DNA from: Sphingopyxis macrogoltabida
GTDB lineage: Bacteria; Pseudomonadota; Alphaproteobacteria; Sphingomonadales; Sphingomonadaceae
Length of the DNA stretch: 58,892 bases
Direction of reading: 5' to 3'
NCBI RefSeq assembly: GCF_001307295.1
Contig: NZ_CP012702.1
Coordinates: 1 to 58,892 of the forward strand
This document shows positions 22,604 through 32,808 of this stretch, piece by piece; the stretch's first letter is position 1; the number at the start of each line of letters is the position of its first letter. Made by a program: the position numbers and the translations under genes. The notes beneath the pieces are model-generated. The model was not told where the DNA came from, ran no database searches, and saw only the letters and a program-made list of their open reading frames with translations.

Positions 22604-22632
22604 TTGACTTTCGCCGCAGCACCACCGATAAA
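22604..22632 (+). promoter_or_regulatory. Promoter of the candidate copy-control RNA
   Basis: TTGACT, 17-nt spacer, GATAAA on the + strand, opposite to rep. A terminator follows 45 nt later. Confidence 0.6.
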
Positions 22633-22638
22633 GAGAGC

Positions 22639-22702
22639 CAAGTTAGAAGCGCTCACTTCGGTGGCACAAACAGCCCTCGCTCAGCCAAGCGAGGGTTTTT
22701 TG
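22639..22702 (+). ncRNA. Candidate counter-transcribed RNA in the rep leader
   Basis: About 63 nt from the predicted transcription start to a textbook terminator: stem CCCTCGCT (22674-22681), loop CAGCCA, stem AGCGAGGG, then TTTTTTG. No + strand gene lies before it. It is antisense to the rep mRNA leader, which itself carries a CGAAAG/CTTTCG hairpin at 22585-22600. This is the layout of antisense copy-number control. Confidence 0.6.
22674..22702 (+). terminator. Rho-independent terminator of the antisense RNA
   Basis: 8-bp GC-rich stem with a 6-nt loop and six T, reading away from rep. Confidence 0.88.
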
Positions 22703-22808
22703 TTGTCCTGTCGCCTCGGGGAGCCACCCCGCACGCAACAGATGAATCGCCGACTCCAAGGCGGAATCAGCGCGTCATAACTGGCTCAAGTTTAAGGGGT
22801 TGGCAAGA

Positions 22809-22830
22809 ATAAGCGTGCGCGCACGCTTAT
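22809..22830. promoter_or_regulatory. Operator 1, 22-bp palindrome
   Basis: Arms ATAAGCGTGCG and CGCACGCTTAT, perfect. It lies 10 bp after the repressor gene and upstream of rep. It shares TAAGCGTG-N4-CACGCTTA with the site at 23126. Confidence 0.8.
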
Positions 22831-22840
22831 AACGCGCTCG

Positions 22841-23089
22841 TCACGCCAATTTGCGGTAGTGGCGCAGATAGTCGGGATATTCGATCCCGCGTGCCTTCAA
22901 GAGATTGATCGTCGCCTCTTCGACCAGGGCAGCAACGGACGTTTGTTCGCGCTCAGCGAGGTTCTTGATCTCGGCCGCCAGCTCGGGTTTCACCGATGCT
23001 GCGAGATTTCGCGTGTTGGCGCGGCTCGGCCGACGCCGGGGCAAAGGAACCGGGAGAAGAGGGTCTTCCTGTCTTTTCGGGCGCGCCAT
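22841..23089 (-). CDS. Ribbon-helix-helix repressor, CopG-like
   Basis: 82 aa. A basic N-terminus is followed by a ribbon-helix-helix: LAASVKPELAAEIKNLAEREQTSVAALVEEATINLL (beta strand then two helices). The ATG at 23089 is taken because upstream codons cross the operator. Two palindromes with the same core flank the gene, so it should repress itself and rep, in the manner of CopG-type copy control. Confidence in the fold is good; the target is inferred from site placement. Confidence 0.78.
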   Translation of the reverse strand: MARPKRQEDPLLPVPLPRRRPSRANTRNLAASVKPELAAEIKNLAEREQTSVAALVEEATINLLKARGIEYPDYLRHYRKLA

Positions 23090-23125
23090 AGGTCTAGAAC
23101 ACAAGAGGTTGGTGTGGTGCCGGAA

Positions 23126-23145
23126 TAAGCGTGTTGACACGCTTA
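23126..23145. promoter_or_regulatory. Operator 2 in the repressor promoter
   Basis: TAAGCGTGT, TG, ACACGCTTA. Same 8-bp arms and spacing as operator 1, located about 37 bp upstream of the repressor start. Confidence 0.8.
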
Positions 23146-23248
23146 ATGGCTGTAATGTGGTTGCGCGGCAAGAGACGACAAGCCGGGTTGCCCTCGCCGT
23201 CAAAGCGAGGATAGACATATCCTAATCGGTAAAAGGGAATAAATCACG

Positions 23249-23557
23249 ATGCCGCATAGCGACGATTGGCAGTATGATCCGATCCTTGAGCGCGAACTAA
23301 CCACCCGCCGCCCTGCTGGGGGAATGATCCAAGCGGTCGAAATTGCGCAACTGCCGTCGAGTGAATGGATCATCAATGTCAAAGTATCGTGGCGTGGCGA
23401 TAAGTGGCTGAATGTCTGCCTATTCGAGCAACCAACGCTTAAAACCTACAAGCGACTGTCAAGCGCTGTGCGGCATGTCGTGCTCGATTACGGATATGAG
23501 GATGACCATATCCGATTGGTTCCCGACAAACAATGCAGCAACAAATTGGCGTTTTAG
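23249..23557 (+). CDS. Hypothetical protein, 102 aa
   Basis: Alternating beta and alpha segments (EWIINVKVSWRGDKWLNVCLFEQ, VRHVVLDYGYEDDHIRLVPD). No family recognised. It is the first + strand gene of the backbone side that, before the inversion, led into the T4SS operon. Confidence 0.65.
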   Translation: MPHSDDWQYDPILERELTTRRPAGGMIQAVEIAQLPSSEWIINVKVSWRGDKWLNVCLFEQPTLKTYKRLSSAVRHVVLDYGYEDDHIRLVPDKQCSNKLAF

Positions 23558-23616
23558 GCTTCCCTTTCCCCCTCATCGTGATATGTGCATAAATCTCGAT
23601 GACGAGGGAGAAAGCG

Positions 23617-23704
23617 ATGAAAGCTTTTAATTTCGCGCTCGCGACCGCCTTGGTGGGGGCTGCGGTGCAATCGACCCCCGCTGTAGCGTCGGATAATACT
23701 TGGG
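23617..23704 (+). pseudogene. 5' part of a secreted T4SS-locus protein, cut by IS6100
   Basis: GAGGGAGAAAGCG precedes ATG; the product starts MKAFNFALATALVGAAVQ and has a signal peptide with cleavage after AVASA-type residues (TPAVAS), then DNTW, where IS6100 copy 1 begins. The missing 3' part is at 54140-54383 on the other strand. Joining the two at the shared 8-bp TACTTGGG restores one open frame of about 107 codons reading DNTW-ACEVVLCISNPGGP. The intact protein is the type of small cysteine-rich secreted protein found at the head of virB operons. Confidence 0.85.
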
Positions 23705-24584
23705 GGCTCTGTTGCAAAGATTGGCGGCAGTCAGAGGTAGGCTGTCGCTCTGCGCCGATCAGGCGGCTGCTGCGAAATGGTGGTTGAGCATGCCCATGGC
23801 CTCCGTCAGCGCCGAGGGCCCAATGCCAAAAGCTCTCTCCACAAGGCGCACCTCGCCCCTGATGCCGGGCTGCAGGCACCAGGGGCGAGCCTGTCCTTTG
23901 CGCAGGGCTCGCATGACTTCGAATCCCTTGATCGTGGCATAGGCCGTGGGGATCGATTTGAAACCGCGCACCGGCTTGATCAGTATCTTGAGCTTTCCGT
24001 GATCGGCCTCGATCACGTTATTGAGATACTTCACCTGCCGGTGGGCCGTCTCCCGGTCCAGCTTTCCTTCGCGCTTCAATTCGGTGATCGCTGCACCATA
24101 GCTCGGCGCTTTGTCGGTATTGAGCGTGGCAGGCTTTTCCCAGTGCTTCAGGCCTCGCAGGGCCTTGCCCAGGAACCGCTTCGCTGCCTTGGCGCTGCGG
24201 GTCGGCGACAGGTAGAAATCGATCGTGTCGCCCCGCTTGTCGACTGCCCGGTACAGGTAGGTCCACTTGCCCCGCACCTTGACGTAGGTTTCATCCAGGC
24301 GCCAGCTCGGATCAAAGCCACGCCGCCAGAACCAGCGCAGCCGCTTCTCCATCTCCGGGGCGTAGCACTGGACCCAGCGATAGATCGTCGTATGGTCGAC
24401 CGAAATGCCGCGTTCCGCCAGCATTTCCTCAAGGTCGCGATAGCTGATCGGATAGCGACAATACCAGCGCACCGCCCACAGGATCACATCACCCTGGAAA
24501 TGGCGCCACTTGAAATCCGTCATCGTTCCGTCCGTCCAATCTCCGCCAAGCATGCTCAAGCTTCACGATTTTTGCAACAGAGCC
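23705..24584 (-). mobile_element. IS6100 copy 1
   Basis: 880 bp with 14-bp ends GGCTCTGTTGCAAA/TTTGCAACAGAGCC, IS6 family. The left flank TACTTGGG is the reverse complement of the left flank of copy 4; the right flank CTCGCGCG matches none of the others. No direct target duplication surrounds it. Confidence 0.97.
23759..24523 (-). CDS. tnp6100: IS6100 transposase
   Basis: 254-aa IS6-family DDE transposase starting MTDFKWRHFQGDV; a frame 12 codons longer exists. The residues DETYVKVRGKW, NTDKAPSYGAAI and NVIEADHGKLK carry the catalytic D, D and E. Replicative transposition produces cointegrates, and within one molecule deletions or inversions, which explains the rearrangements here. Identical in all four copies. 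Confidence 0.96.
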   Translation of the reverse strand: MTDFKWRHFQGDVILWAVRWYCRYPISYRDLEEMLAERGISVDHTTIYRWVQCYAPEMEKRLRWFWRRGFDPSWRLDETYVKVRGKWTYLYRAVDKRGDTIDFYLSPTRSAKAAKRFLGKALRGLKHWEKPATLNTDKAPSYGAAITELKREGKLDRETAHRQVKYLNNVIEADHGKLKILIKPVRGFKSIPTAYATIKGFEVMRALRKGQARPWCLQPGIRGEVRLVERAFGIGPSALTEAMGMLNHHFAAAA

Positions 24585-25223
24585 CTCGCGCGCGCTCAAA
24601 AACAATGTGATGCGCGGCATCGCCGCCGCTGCGTTCGTCGCCATCTTCTTCCTCGACGCGCCTTTCCCCCTGATCATCCTCGCGGCCGGCCTTATCGGCT
24701 ATTTCGGCGGCCGCAGCGGCATCGCGCAGTTCAGGGGTGGCGGCGGCCACGGCCCCGCATCAGGCAACATCATCCACGACCGCGACACCGCACTGGGCGA
24801 AGCACTCCCCGATCACGCCCGCCCCAACCTGCGCTGGTCGCTCCAGATCTCGATCATCCTTCTGCTTCTCTGGCTCGGCCCAATCCTCGCGCTCTTCCTT
24901 ATCCTGGGTCCCGACGACGTCTTCACCCGCATCGCGGCCTTCTTCAGCCAGATGGCCGTCGTCACCTTCGGCGGCGCCTATGCCGTCCTCGCCTATGTCG
25001 CGCAGGAAGCAGTCGGCACCTTCAACTGGCTGCGCCCTGGCGAAATGCTCGACGGCCTTGGCATGGCGGAAACCACGCCCGGCCCGCTCATCATGGTGAC
25101 GCAGTTCGTCGGCTTCCTCGCCGCTTTCCGCGACGCCGGGTCGCTCCCGCCTCTCCTCGCCGCAACGCTGGGAGCCATCCTCACCACCTGGGTGACTTTC
25201 GTCCCCTGTTTTCTCTGGATCTT
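24585..25223 (+). pseudogene. chrA: chrA chromate transporter, middle fragment
   Basis: In frame from the IS boundary: ALKNNVMRGIAAAAFVAIFF, then membrane helices and the ChrA motif FGGAYAVLAYVAQEAVGTFNWL to MAETTPGPLIMVTQFVGF of the second half of the transporter. The N-terminal part is missing at IS6100 copy 1. A Tn3-family element interrupts the gene after FVPCFLWI. It is a non-functional remnant, apparently of chromosomal origin. Confidence 0.88.
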
Positions 25224-25345
25224 GGCCCAGTCGGCCCGAAGCTGCGATTTTGGTCATCTTGGAGAACACGTCGGGAACGGGCTGGTTGTTGTTGACGATC
25301 GCCCATGCGAGGAACGACGTTCCGCTCCGATAAGGGAGCGGCGTT

Positions 25346-28255
25346 ATGAGCCTTGGCGTTTCGAGTGGGGATCTGATCGGCTCCTGGAGCCTGAGTTTTT
25401 CGGACATCGCGTTCGTGACCGGCAAAGCGGAGACGGCACGACTGGGATTGGCGGTTCAGCTTAGATTTTTCGCCGGGCATGGCTTCTTTGTGCCGGATCA
25501 TGCGTCGATACCCTCCGACGGTGTCTTGTATCTGGCGGAGCAACTTGGTCTCGATGCCAAATCCGTGAACCACTATGATTTTTCCGGGCGCACCGCCCGC
25601 CGGCATTGCGCGGAGATTTTGCGGCATCTCGGGTTCCGCCGTATGACGCAGACGGATCGCAGGGCGTTGTCGAGGTGGATTTCCGACGATCTTTGTGCGG
25701 GCGGGCAGCCGATCAATGCCATGCTCGAGCATGTTTTCCTGTGGTGCCGCGACCGCCGTATCTATGGGCCGTCGCGCAAGGAGCTGGAACGCCTCGTCCG
25801 TTCGCAACGACACCTCTATCTGGAGGCCCTGTTGGCCCGAGTCCGCGATCGGCTTGCGCCGGATGCGGTCGCCTTGCTGGAAGCCTCGCTCGCCGATCCC
25901 GATGGCCCGACCGGCTTCAACACGATGAAGGGGGATGCAGGTCAGGCGACGCTCGAAAACATTCTTGGCGTGACCGCCAAACTCGCCTTTATCCAACGGC
26001 TTGCTCTTCCCCGAGATTTCCTATCGGTCACGGGCAAGGCATGGGTCGATCAGATCGTTCGCCGGGTTGCCGGCGAGAAAGCCTCGGAGATGCGCCGGCA
26101 TGTACCGGCGCGCCAGCTCGGGCTCTATGCCGTTTATCTGATGGCGCGGGAAGCTCAGCTTACGGATGCGATGGTCGACCTGCTGATCGAGACGGTCCAT
26201 AAGATCGGATCGCGCTCGAAACGCAAGGTGGTGGGCGATATCGCGAAAGACATCGAGCGGGTCTATGGCAAGGAGCGACTCCTGGTCGAGATTGCCAGCG
26301 CTTCGATCGACGATCCATCCGGGCGCATCTGCGATGTCATTTTCCCAATCGCCGGCAAGGACAAACTGGCGGCGATCATCAAGGAAAGCCAGGCAAAGGG
26401 CGCCTTGGATCGGCGGATCTACAAGGTGATGCGGAGGTCATGGGCCAATCATTATCGCCGTATGCTGCCAAGCCTGCTTTCGGCACTGGAGTTCCGGTCG
26501 AACAACGCCGTGTGGCGTCCGGTGCTGGCGGCCCTGGACTGGATCAGAAGCAAAGTGGATGATGGATGCCGCTACGTGCCGCCGCACGCAGTGCCGGTCG
26601 ACGAGGTCATTCCGGCGAGATGGCGCAGTTCCGTCATTGATGAAGAGGGGCGCGTAAACCGGATCAGTTATGAGCTTTGTGTCCTCGCGCAACTGCGCGA
26701 TCGCATCCGTTCTAAGGAAATCTGGGTTGTCGGGGCGGACCGATACCGCAATCCCGATGACGATCTTCCCAAGGACTTCGATGCGCGGCGAGAAGCATAT
26801 TACACAGGATTGAACCTGACGGCGGATGCGCGTGCATTTTCAAGCGCCATCCGGGAAGAGCTTGCTCAGGAACTGTTGCTCCTCAATGCCAATATTCCCC
26901 GGAACGACAAGGTTCGGCTGCTGTGGCGCGGCGAGAACCGTATATCTCTCACCCCGTTCAAACCCTTGCCCGAACCCAGGGGTCTCGCCTCGATCAAGAC
27001 CGAGATCGGCCAACGCTGGCCGATGACCGGGCTGCTCGACGTACTGAAGGAGGCTGCCCTTGATACGGGACTTCTCGAAGCGTTCGAAACATCGGCCTCG
27101 CGTGTTGCACTGCCGAAAACCGCGCTGGATCAACGTCTCCTGCTATGCCTCTACGGCCTGGGAACGAATGCCGGGCTCAAGCGGATCGCCGGCGCCACCC
27201 CCGATGTCAGCTATGAAGAGCTGCTGCATGTCCATCGCCGCTTCGTTCATGCCGCGGCGCTCAAGGAGGCGTGTGCCAGGGTTGCGAATGCGACCCTGGC
27301 AATCCGCAATGCTGCAGTCTGGGGGGACGCCGGCACGGCCTGTGCGTCAGATTCCACAAAGTTCGGAGCCTGGGATCGCAACCTGATGACGGAATGGCAT
27401 GCGCGTTATGGTGGACGGGGCGTCATGATCTACTGGCATGTCGAACGACGCGCGACATGCGTCTATTCCCAGCTCAAGCGCTGCTCTTCCTCCGAGGTCG
27501 CCTCCATGATCGAGGGCGTGCTGCGCCATTGCACCGACATGGAAATCCAGCGACAATATGTTGATAGTCATGGCCAAAGCGCGGTTGGCTTTGCATTTTG
27601 CCGGCTTCTCGGATTTGAGCTTGCACCCCGCCTGAAAGCGATCGCTCGCCAGAAGCTGGCTCTTCCCGATGTCGGCATGCGAACGCGGCTTCCCCACTTG
27701 CAGCCGATCCTCTCCAGTCCGATCAACTGGGATGAGATCGAGCAGCAATATGACGAGATGGTCAAATATGCAGCCGCGATGCAGACAAAAACCGCCGACC
27801 CGGAGGCGATCCTGCGCCGGTTTAGCCGCTCCGAGGTGATGCACCCGACCTACAAGGCGTTGAGTGAGCTGGGCCGCGCGGTCAAGACGATCTTCCTGTG
27901 CCGGTATCTGCGCGAGGAGTCCTTCCGCCGCGAAATTCATGAAGGCCTGAATGTCGTTGAAAACTGGAACAGTGCCAATGGGTTCGTTTTCTTCGGCAAG
28001 GGCGGCGAGATCGCCACTAACCGCATCGATGAGCAGCAGCTCTCGGTCCTGGCGCTACATTTGCTGCAAGCGTCGCTTGTCTATGTGAACACCCGAATGC
28101 TTCAGAGCGTGCTGGTGGAACCGAAATGGACGGGCCGGATGACGCCGGATGATTATCGCGGCCTCACACCGCTGATTTACAGCCACGTCAATCCTTATGG
28201 CCGCTTCGACCTCGATCTGAATAGCCGGATCGATTTTGGGCGGCTTGCTGCCTGA
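25346..28255 (+). CDS. tnpA: Tn3-family transposase
   Basis: 969 aa, normal length for the family. The catalytic segments are visible: [15 protein letters not shown] (first Asp), [20 protein letters not shown] (second Asp), and [17 protein letters not shown] (Glu). The N-terminal part binds the inverted repeats. It starts about 120 bp inside the left end; the resolvase follows in the same direction. It appears intact, so the element may be active. Confidence 0.95.
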   Translation: MSLGVSSGDLIGSWSLSFSDIAFVTGKAETARLGLAVQLRFFAGHGFFVPDHASIPSDGVLYLAEQLGLDAKSVNHYDFSGRTARRHCAEILRHLGFRRMTQTDRRALSRWISDDLCAGGQPINAMLEHVFLWCRDRRIYGPSRKELERLVRSQRHLYLEALLARVRDRLAPDAVALLEASLADPDGPTGFNTMKGDAGQATLENILGVTAKLAFIQRLALPRDFLSVTGKAWVDQIVRRVAGEKASEMRRHVPARQLGLYAVYLMAREAQLTDAMVDLLIETVHKIGSRSKRKVVGDIAKDIERVYGKERLLVEIASASIDDPSGRICDVIFPIAGKDKLAAIIKESQAKGALDRRIYKVMRRSWANHYRRMLPSLLSALEFRSNNAVWRPVLAALDWIRSKVDDGCRYVPPHAVPVDEVIPARWRSSVIDEEGRVNRISYELCVLAQLRDRIRSKEIWVVGADRYRNPDDDLPKDFDARREAYYTGLNLTADARAFSSAIREELAQELLLLNANIPRNDKVRLLWRGENRISLTPFKPLPEPRGLASIKTEIGQRWPMTGLLDVLKEAALDTGLLEAFETSASRVALPKTALDQRLLLCLYGLGTNAGLKRIAGATPDVSYEELLHVHRRFVHAAALKEACARVANATLAIRNAAVWGDAGTACASDSTKFGAWDRNLMTEWHARYGGRGVMIYWHVERRATCVYSQLKRCSSSEVASMIEGVLRHCTDMEIQRQYVDSHGQSAVGFAFCRLLGFELAPRLKAIARQKLALPDVGMRTRLPHLQPILSSPINWDEIEQQYDEMVKYAAAMQTKTADPEAILRRFSRSEVMHPTYKALSELGRAVKTIFLCRYLREESFRREIHEGLNVVENWNSANGFVFFGKGGEIATNRIDEQQLSVLALHLLQASLVYVNTRMLQSVLVEPKWTGRMTPDDYRGLTPLIYSHVNPYGRFDLDLNSRIDFGRLAA

Positions 28256-28397
28256 CCGGGGCCTTTCCGCTCGCACCATTTGGGTGCACCCGAACGTGAC
28301 GATCGGAAGTGACATATACGACATGTCACAAAAGGGTGGTTCCGTCACCAATGTTACTGTACGAGGGCAAAGCCACCCTAATGTGACGGATTTGCCC
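28256..28397. promoter_or_regulatory. Probable res site between tnpA and tnpR
   Basis: 142 bp rich in TGACA/TGTCAC-type inverted repeats (AGTGACATA, ACATGTCAC, CCGTCACC, ATGTGACGG). It also has GGGTGG/CCACCC arms. This is the expected location and texture of a resolvase binding region. Confidence 0.55.
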
Positions 28398-29264
28398 ATG
28401 ACCCGCGTCGGCTACGCCCGCGTCAGCACCATCGACCAGGATCTCGACATCCAGGTTGCCCGGTTGAAGGCAGCGGGCTGTGAAATCCTCCGCTCCGAAA
28501 CAGGCTCGGGCGCATCGCGCACTGGACGCACGGAGCTTGAGACGATCATGCAGTTCCTGCGCGCCGATGACGAACTCGTCGTCCTGCGTCTCGATCGGCT
28601 CGGTCGCTCCACACGCGATGTTCTCAATCTGGTTCATGAACTCGACCAGAAGGGAGCCTCATTGCGGGTGCTTGAGCCGGAGGTGACGACGGCCGGAAGC
28701 ATGGGGCGGATGGTGATCACCATTCTGGGCATGGTCGCGGACATGGAACTGACGTTCATCAAGGACCGGCAGCGCGCCGGGATCGAGGCGGCGCGCGCCG
28801 AAGGCGTCTACAAAGGCCGGAAGAAAAACATCGATGACGATGAAATCCGACGCCGGATCACCGCCGGCGCGAGCAAGGCCAGCGTCGCGCGCGACCTCAA
28901 GATCTCAAGAATGACCGTCTATCGGGCGCTTGACGTCATTCCTTCAAGGATCGGGCTGCCGGAAAAGCCGCCTTCTGTCACCATCGCCCTGCATCTGACC
29001 ATCGAGAACTTCAACAAGCATGGTCGTGGCAGAAAGCCCGCTCGCGAGCGCATTGAGGCGATGCTGGAGCGGGATTACCAGATGCAAAAGACCGGGAACT
29101 GCGATTACACGCTGACCGTCGCCTATGATCAGGGTGCCGATGGCGTCAGCCTCGATGATGAGATCGCATCTCTCCAGACAGAGATGTTCAACATCGCAGA
29201 GAGCTACAGGTGCTCGATCGAGACCGATGTTTACGAGATTGGAGGACAAGAGCGAGCCTGGTAG
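28398..29264 (+). CDS. tnpR: Resolvase with extended C-terminus
   Basis: 288 aa against about 185-200 for ordinary Tn3 resolvases. The serine-recombinase core MTRVGYARVSTIDQDLDIQV, the active region LRLDRLGRSTRDVLNLVHEL and a helix-turn-helix SKASVARDLKISRMTVYRAL (ending near 190) are complete. About 95 further residues (HLTIENFNKHGRGRKPARER to CDYTLTVAYDQGADG) form an extra domain I do not recognise. The ATG at 28398 is favoured because the earlier part of the frame crosses the res site. Confidence 0.88.
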   Translation: MTRVGYARVSTIDQDLDIQVARLKAAGCEILRSETGSGASRTGRTELETIMQFLRADDELVVLRLDRLGRSTRDVLNLVHELDQKGASLRVLEPEVTTAGSMGRMVITILGMVADMELTFIKDRQRAGIEAARAEGVYKGRKKNIDDDEIRRRITAGASKASVARDLKISRMTVYRALDVIPSRIGLPEKPPSVTIALHLTIENFNKHGRGRKPARERIEAMLERDYQMQKTGNCDYTLTVAYDQGADGVSLDDEIASLQTEMFNIAESYRCSIETDVYEIGGQERAW

Positions 29265-29327
29265 ATCGCCATGTTCAATCTTTGTTCTTCAACATGGCCA
29301 AAATCGCAGCTTCGGGCCGACTGGGCC

Positions 29328-29648
29328 ATCTTCGCCGGAGCCCCCTTCATTGAGCGCCTGCGCGACAACCGCGCCCTCTCCTCCGCTCTCACCGCCATCA
29401 CGGCGGCGGTCGTCGGCGTGATCCTGAACCTTGCCCTCTGGTTCGCGATCCACACGCTGTTCGGCAAGGTCAACGCCGTGCCGACGCCGACCGGATCGCT
29501 CGACGTCCCCGTCCTCGCCTCGGTCAACCTCCCCGCGCTCGCCCTCTCTGCCGCGGCCCTGGTCGCCGTCCTGCGCTTGAAGGCCGGAGTCCTGCCGGTC
29601 CTGGTCTGCTCGGCGATAGCAGGCGCCGCATACGTCCTGCTTGCCTAG
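29328..29648 (+). pseudogene. chrA: chrA chromate transporter, 3' fragment
   Basis: Continues the chrA frame after the transposon: FAGAPFIERLRDNRALSSAL, then LTAITAAVVGVILNLALWFA and two further membrane helices to the natural stop. Separated from the first fragment by 4.1 kb. Confidence 0.88.
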
Positions 29649-29698
29649 CGGACTAAGAAGATCGCACTACCTCCATCCGTTCGCTTGAAACGAACCGG

Positions 29699-31804
29699 TC
29701 AATCCAGGGCCGCCTTGGCCTTCGCCCGATAGGCGTGCAGCAGCGGCTCGGTATAGCCGTTGGGTTGCGCGACCCCTTCGAACACCAGCGCCCGCGCCGC
29801 TTTGAAGGCAACGCTCTCTTCCTCCCGCCCGCTCATCGGCTGGTAAAGCGGATCGCCCGCATTCTGCGCATCGACCTTCGCCGCCATCCGAAGCAAGGCC
29901 GCATCCACCTCCTCGGCCGAACACACCCCATGCAGCAGCCAGTTCGCGATATGCTGCGAAGAAATGCGCAACGTCGCCCGGTCCTCCATCAAGCCGACAT
30001 CATGAATGTCCGGCACCTTGGAGCAGCCCACGCCCTGGTCCACCCAGCGCACGACATAGCCCAAAATCCCCTGCGCATTATTGTCCAGCTCGTCGCGCAC
30101 ATCCTGCGCCGACCAGTTCACGCCCGCCGCCAGCGGAATCGTCAACAGCGCATCCAACCCCGCCACCGGCTCAGCCTTCCGCTCCTCCTGCCGCGCAAAA
30201 ACATCCACTGCATGATAATGGGTAGCGTGCAAAGTCGCCGCCGTGGGCGAAGGCACCCAGGCTGTATTCGCCCCCGTCATAGGATGCCCGATCTTCTGCT
30301 CCAGCATGTCCGCCATTCGATCGGGAGCCGCCCACATGCCCTTGCCGATCTGCGCCTTGCCCGACAGCCCACAGGCGAGGCCGATCTGAACATTGCGATC
30401 CTCATAGGCCTTGATCCAGGCAGCGCCCTTCATCTCGCCCTTGCGGATCATCGGCCCCGCCCGCATCGAGGTATGGATCTCATCGCCCGTGCGGTCGAGA
30501 AAGCCGGTATTGATGAAGACGATCCGGTCCTTCACCGCATGGATGCATGCGGCAAGATTGGCCGAAGTGCGCCGCTCCTCATCCATCACCCCCACCTTCA
30601 GCTGATGCCGCTCCAGCCCCAGCAGATCCTCGATCGCATCGAACAGGTCATTGGTGAAGGCAACCTCCTCCGGCCCGTGCATCTTGGGCTTCACAATATA
30701 GATGCTGCCCGCCCGGCTGTTGACGACGCGCCCGTTGCGCCGAATGTCATGCAAGGCGATCAGGCTGGTGACGATTCCATCCAATATCCCTTCCGGGGCC
30801 TCCGCCCCACCGGGTAGCCGCACCGCAGGCGTCGTCATCAAATGACCGACATTGCGCACGAACAGCAAAGACCGCCCCGGCAATGTGAACCCGGTTCCAT
30901 CCGGCGCGACATAGCTGCGGTCGCCGTGCAACCGCCGCGTCATCATGGCGCCATTCTTTTCGAAACTGTCCTCCAGATCGCCCTTCATCAGCCCCAGCCA
31001 GTTCGCATAGGCCGCAACCTTGTCCACCGCGTCGACCGCAGCGACGGAATCCTCCAGATCGCAGATGGTCGACAGCGCCGACTCCAGCACCACGTCCGCC
31101 AGATGCGCCGGATCATCCCGCCCGATGGGATGCGCCGCATCGATCACCAATTCGATATGCAGCCCATGATTGCGCAGCAGGATATTATCCCCCGCGCGGC
31201 CCGCAAGCTGCGAAGCATCCCGCAACACCGGCACACCACCAGCCCACTCGGCCCAGCTTCCCTCCGCCAACGGAACCGCCCGGTCGAGAAACGCCTTGGC
31301 CCAGGCAATCACCTGAGCCCCGCGCGCCGGATCATAGCTCTTGCCGGCAGGCGAACCCGCAATCGCATCCGTGCCGTAAAGCGCATCATACAGGCTCCCC
31401 CAACGCGCATTGGCAGCATTGAGCAAAAACCGCGCATTGAGGATCGGCACCACCAGCTGCGGCCCCGCCAAGGTCGCCAGTTCCTCATCGACCCGGCTTG
31501 ACCCGACTGAAAAAGGCGCAGGTTCCGGCACCAGATAGCCGATGCCTGTGAGGAAAGCGCGATATGCCTCTCCATCCACCGGCTGCCCCGCATGCGCGAC
31601 ATGCCAATTGTCGATCTGCGCCTGCATCGCATCGCGCTTTGCCAGCAAAGCCGCGTTGCGCGGCGCGAACCGTTCGAAAATGCTCGCCGCACCTGCCCAA
31701 AAGGCATGGGTCTCAATCCCCGTCCCGGGCAGAACCTCGCCATCGATAAAGCGCGCCAATGCGGCGGCGGCCATCAGGCCGGACTTGTCGATCATTCCGT
31801 CCAT
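29699..31804 (-). CDS. glcB: Malate synthase G
   Basis: About 701 aa, full length for isoform G. It condenses glyoxylate and acetyl-CoA to malate. Diagnostic segments: [60 protein letters not shown], and [20 protein letters not shown] near the C-terminal third, with [20 protein letters not shown] beyond. GGAG lies 9 nt before the ATG at 31804; the ATG at 31813 is too close to it. Divergent from a LysR-type gene. Unusual plasmid cargo, with a neighbouring chrA remnant, so the segment looks chromosomal. Confidence 0.95.
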   Translation of the reverse strand: MDGMIDKSGLMAAAALARFIDGEVLPGTGIETHAFWAGAASIFERFAPRNAALLAKRDAMQAQIDNWHVAHAGQPVDGEAYRAFLTGIGYLVPEPAPFSVGSSRVDEELATLAGPQLVVPILNARFLLNAANARWGSLYDALYGTDAIAGSPAGKSYDPARGAQVIAWAKAFLDRAVPLAEGSWAEWAGGVPVLRDASQLAGRAGDNILLRNHGLHIELVIDAAHPIGRDDPAHLADVVLESALSTICDLEDSVAAVDAVDKVAAYANWLGLMKGDLEDSFEKNGAMMTRRLHGDRSYVAPDGTGFTLPGRSLLFVRNVGHLMTTPAVRLPGGAEAPEGILDGIVTSLIALHDIRRNGRVVNSRAGSIYIVKPKMHGPEEVAFTNDLFDAIEDLLGLERHQLKVGVMDEERRTSANLAACIHAVKDRIVFINTGFLDRTGDEIHTSMRAGPMIRKGEMKGAAWIKAYEDRNVQIGLACGLSGKAQIGKGMWAAPDRMADMLEQKIGHPMTGANTAWVPSPTAATLHATHYHAVDVFARQEERKAEPVAGLDALLTIPLAAGVNWSAQDVRDELDNNAQGILGYVVRWVDQGVGCSKVPDIHDVGLMEDRATLRISSQHIANWLLHGVCSAEEVDAALLRMAAKVDAQNAGDPLYQPMSGREEESVAFKAARALVFEGVAQPNGYTEPLLHAYRAKAKAALD

Positions 31805-31856
31805 CGGGGGCATTCTCCATCAAAAGACCGGGACAATGCCTATAGACGCCGTACCA

Positions 31857-31873
31857 TCGTCGCACTAGACGAT
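31857..31873. promoter_or_regulatory. Dyad between glcB and the LysR gene
   Basis: ATCGTC, six-base spacer, GACGAT, about 40 bp from each start codon in a 110-bp divergent gap. Likely the LysR-protein binding site. Confidence 0.5.
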
Positions 31874-31914
31874 AAAGGTTCAAAGCATCTGTTCCTCATA
31901 GGAAAAGATCATCG

Positions 31915-32808
31915 ATGGACCCGGATTATCTCCTCTTCGCCCGCGCGGTGGAAGCGGGCAGCCTTTCCGCCGCTGGCCGCATATTGAACATCTCGCCTGC
32001 GATGATGTCGAAACGCCTTTCGCGGCTGGAAGCCCGCCTCGGCGTCCGCCTCGTCCATCGCACCACCCGCCGCCTCGCCCTGACGGAGGAGGGCGCCACC
32101 CTTCACCGCGATCTCGTCGCCATTCTCGACGCCATCCGCCAAGCGGAAGACCGCGTCACCAACCGCCACCGAACCGCATCGGGCCCATTGCGAATTTCCG
32201 CACCCACTTCCTTCGGTCGCCTGCACGTCGCGCCCCATGTCGGCCGCTTCCTGGAACAGCATCCGCGCGTCGACCTCCAACTGAACCTTTCCGACGCCTA
32301 CGAAGACCTGCTTGCCGAACGTATCGATATGGCCATTCGCATCACCAGCGACATTCCCGCGCATCTGGAGGGGCATTACCTTGCCGCTAACCGCCGCATT
32401 CTCTGCGCCAGCCCCGCCTATCTGACTGCCCACGGCACGCCGGAAAGGATCGCCGATCTCCCCCGCCACCGCCTGCTCGCGGCTGATGGACAATTGCCAT
32501 GGCGGTTGGTCAGCGGGCGTGCGCTCAAGCTGGTGGACGGCCAAAGCCATGTTCGCACCAACAGCAGCGAAATCGTGCGCGAACTGGCCGTGGCCGGAGT
32601 CGGCATTGCGCTGCGCTCGCTGTGGGATGTGGGCGAACTGATCGCGGAAGGAAGCCTCGTCCGCGTGCTCGACACTTGGGAAGGCCCCGCGGACCTGGCC
32701 GTCCACGCCGTACACCCCCGCGCCGCGGGCCGCCCCGCCGCCGTGGACGCTTTCATCGCCTACCTGCGCGACACGTTCCGCGACGCGTCTTGGAACTGGA
32801 GCAACTGA
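31915..32808 (+). CDS. LysR-family transcriptional regulator
   Basis: 297 aa. The N-terminal winged helix-turn-helix (FARAVEAGSLSAAGRILNIS, ISPAMMSKRLSRLEARLGVR, LVHRTTRRLALTEEGATL) occupies residues 1-60, then the linker helix and a periplasmic-binding-protein-like effector domain (PLRISAPTSFGRLHVAPHVG onward). Transcribed divergently from glcB, so glcB is its probable target. The inducer is unknown. Confidence 0.92.
   Translation: MDPDYLLFARAVEAGSLSAAGRILNISPAMMSKRLSRLEARLGVRLVHRTTRRLALTEEGATLHRDLVAILDAIRQAEDRVTNRHRTASGPLRISAPTSFGRLHVAPHVGRFLEQHPRVDLQLNLSDAYEDLLAERIDMAIRITSDIPAHLEGHYLAANRRILCASPAYLTAHGTPERIADLPRHRLLAADGQLPWRLVSGRALKLVDGQSHVRTNSSEIVRELAVAGVGIALRSLWDVGELIAEGSLVRVLDTWEGPADLAVHAVHPRAAGRPAAVDAFIAYLRDTFRDASWNWSN

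Larger units (their letters stand above)
25224..29327 (+). mobile_element. Tn3-family transposon inserted in chrA
   Basis: 4104 bp. Inverted ends begin GGCCCAGTCGGCCCGAAGCT and continue into GCGATTTTGG; the right end is the reverse complement. Five-base duplication ATCTT on both sides (25219-25223, 29328-29332). Contains tnpA, a res-like region and tnpR. No cargo gene. Removing it and one ATCTT restores chrA (FLWIFAGAPF). Confidence 0.93.

Noticed and set aside
25181..25996. Minus-strand open frame over the start of the Tn3 transposase
   Set aside because: It lies antisense to a complete tnpA with normal motifs and crosses the transposon end; no ribosome site or recognisable domain.
29735..30817. 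Long + strand open frame antisense to malate synthase
   Set aside because: High GC content opens frames opposite real genes. Its product is a His/Arg-rich sequence with no domain, while the minus-strand frame is a full-length malate synthase G.
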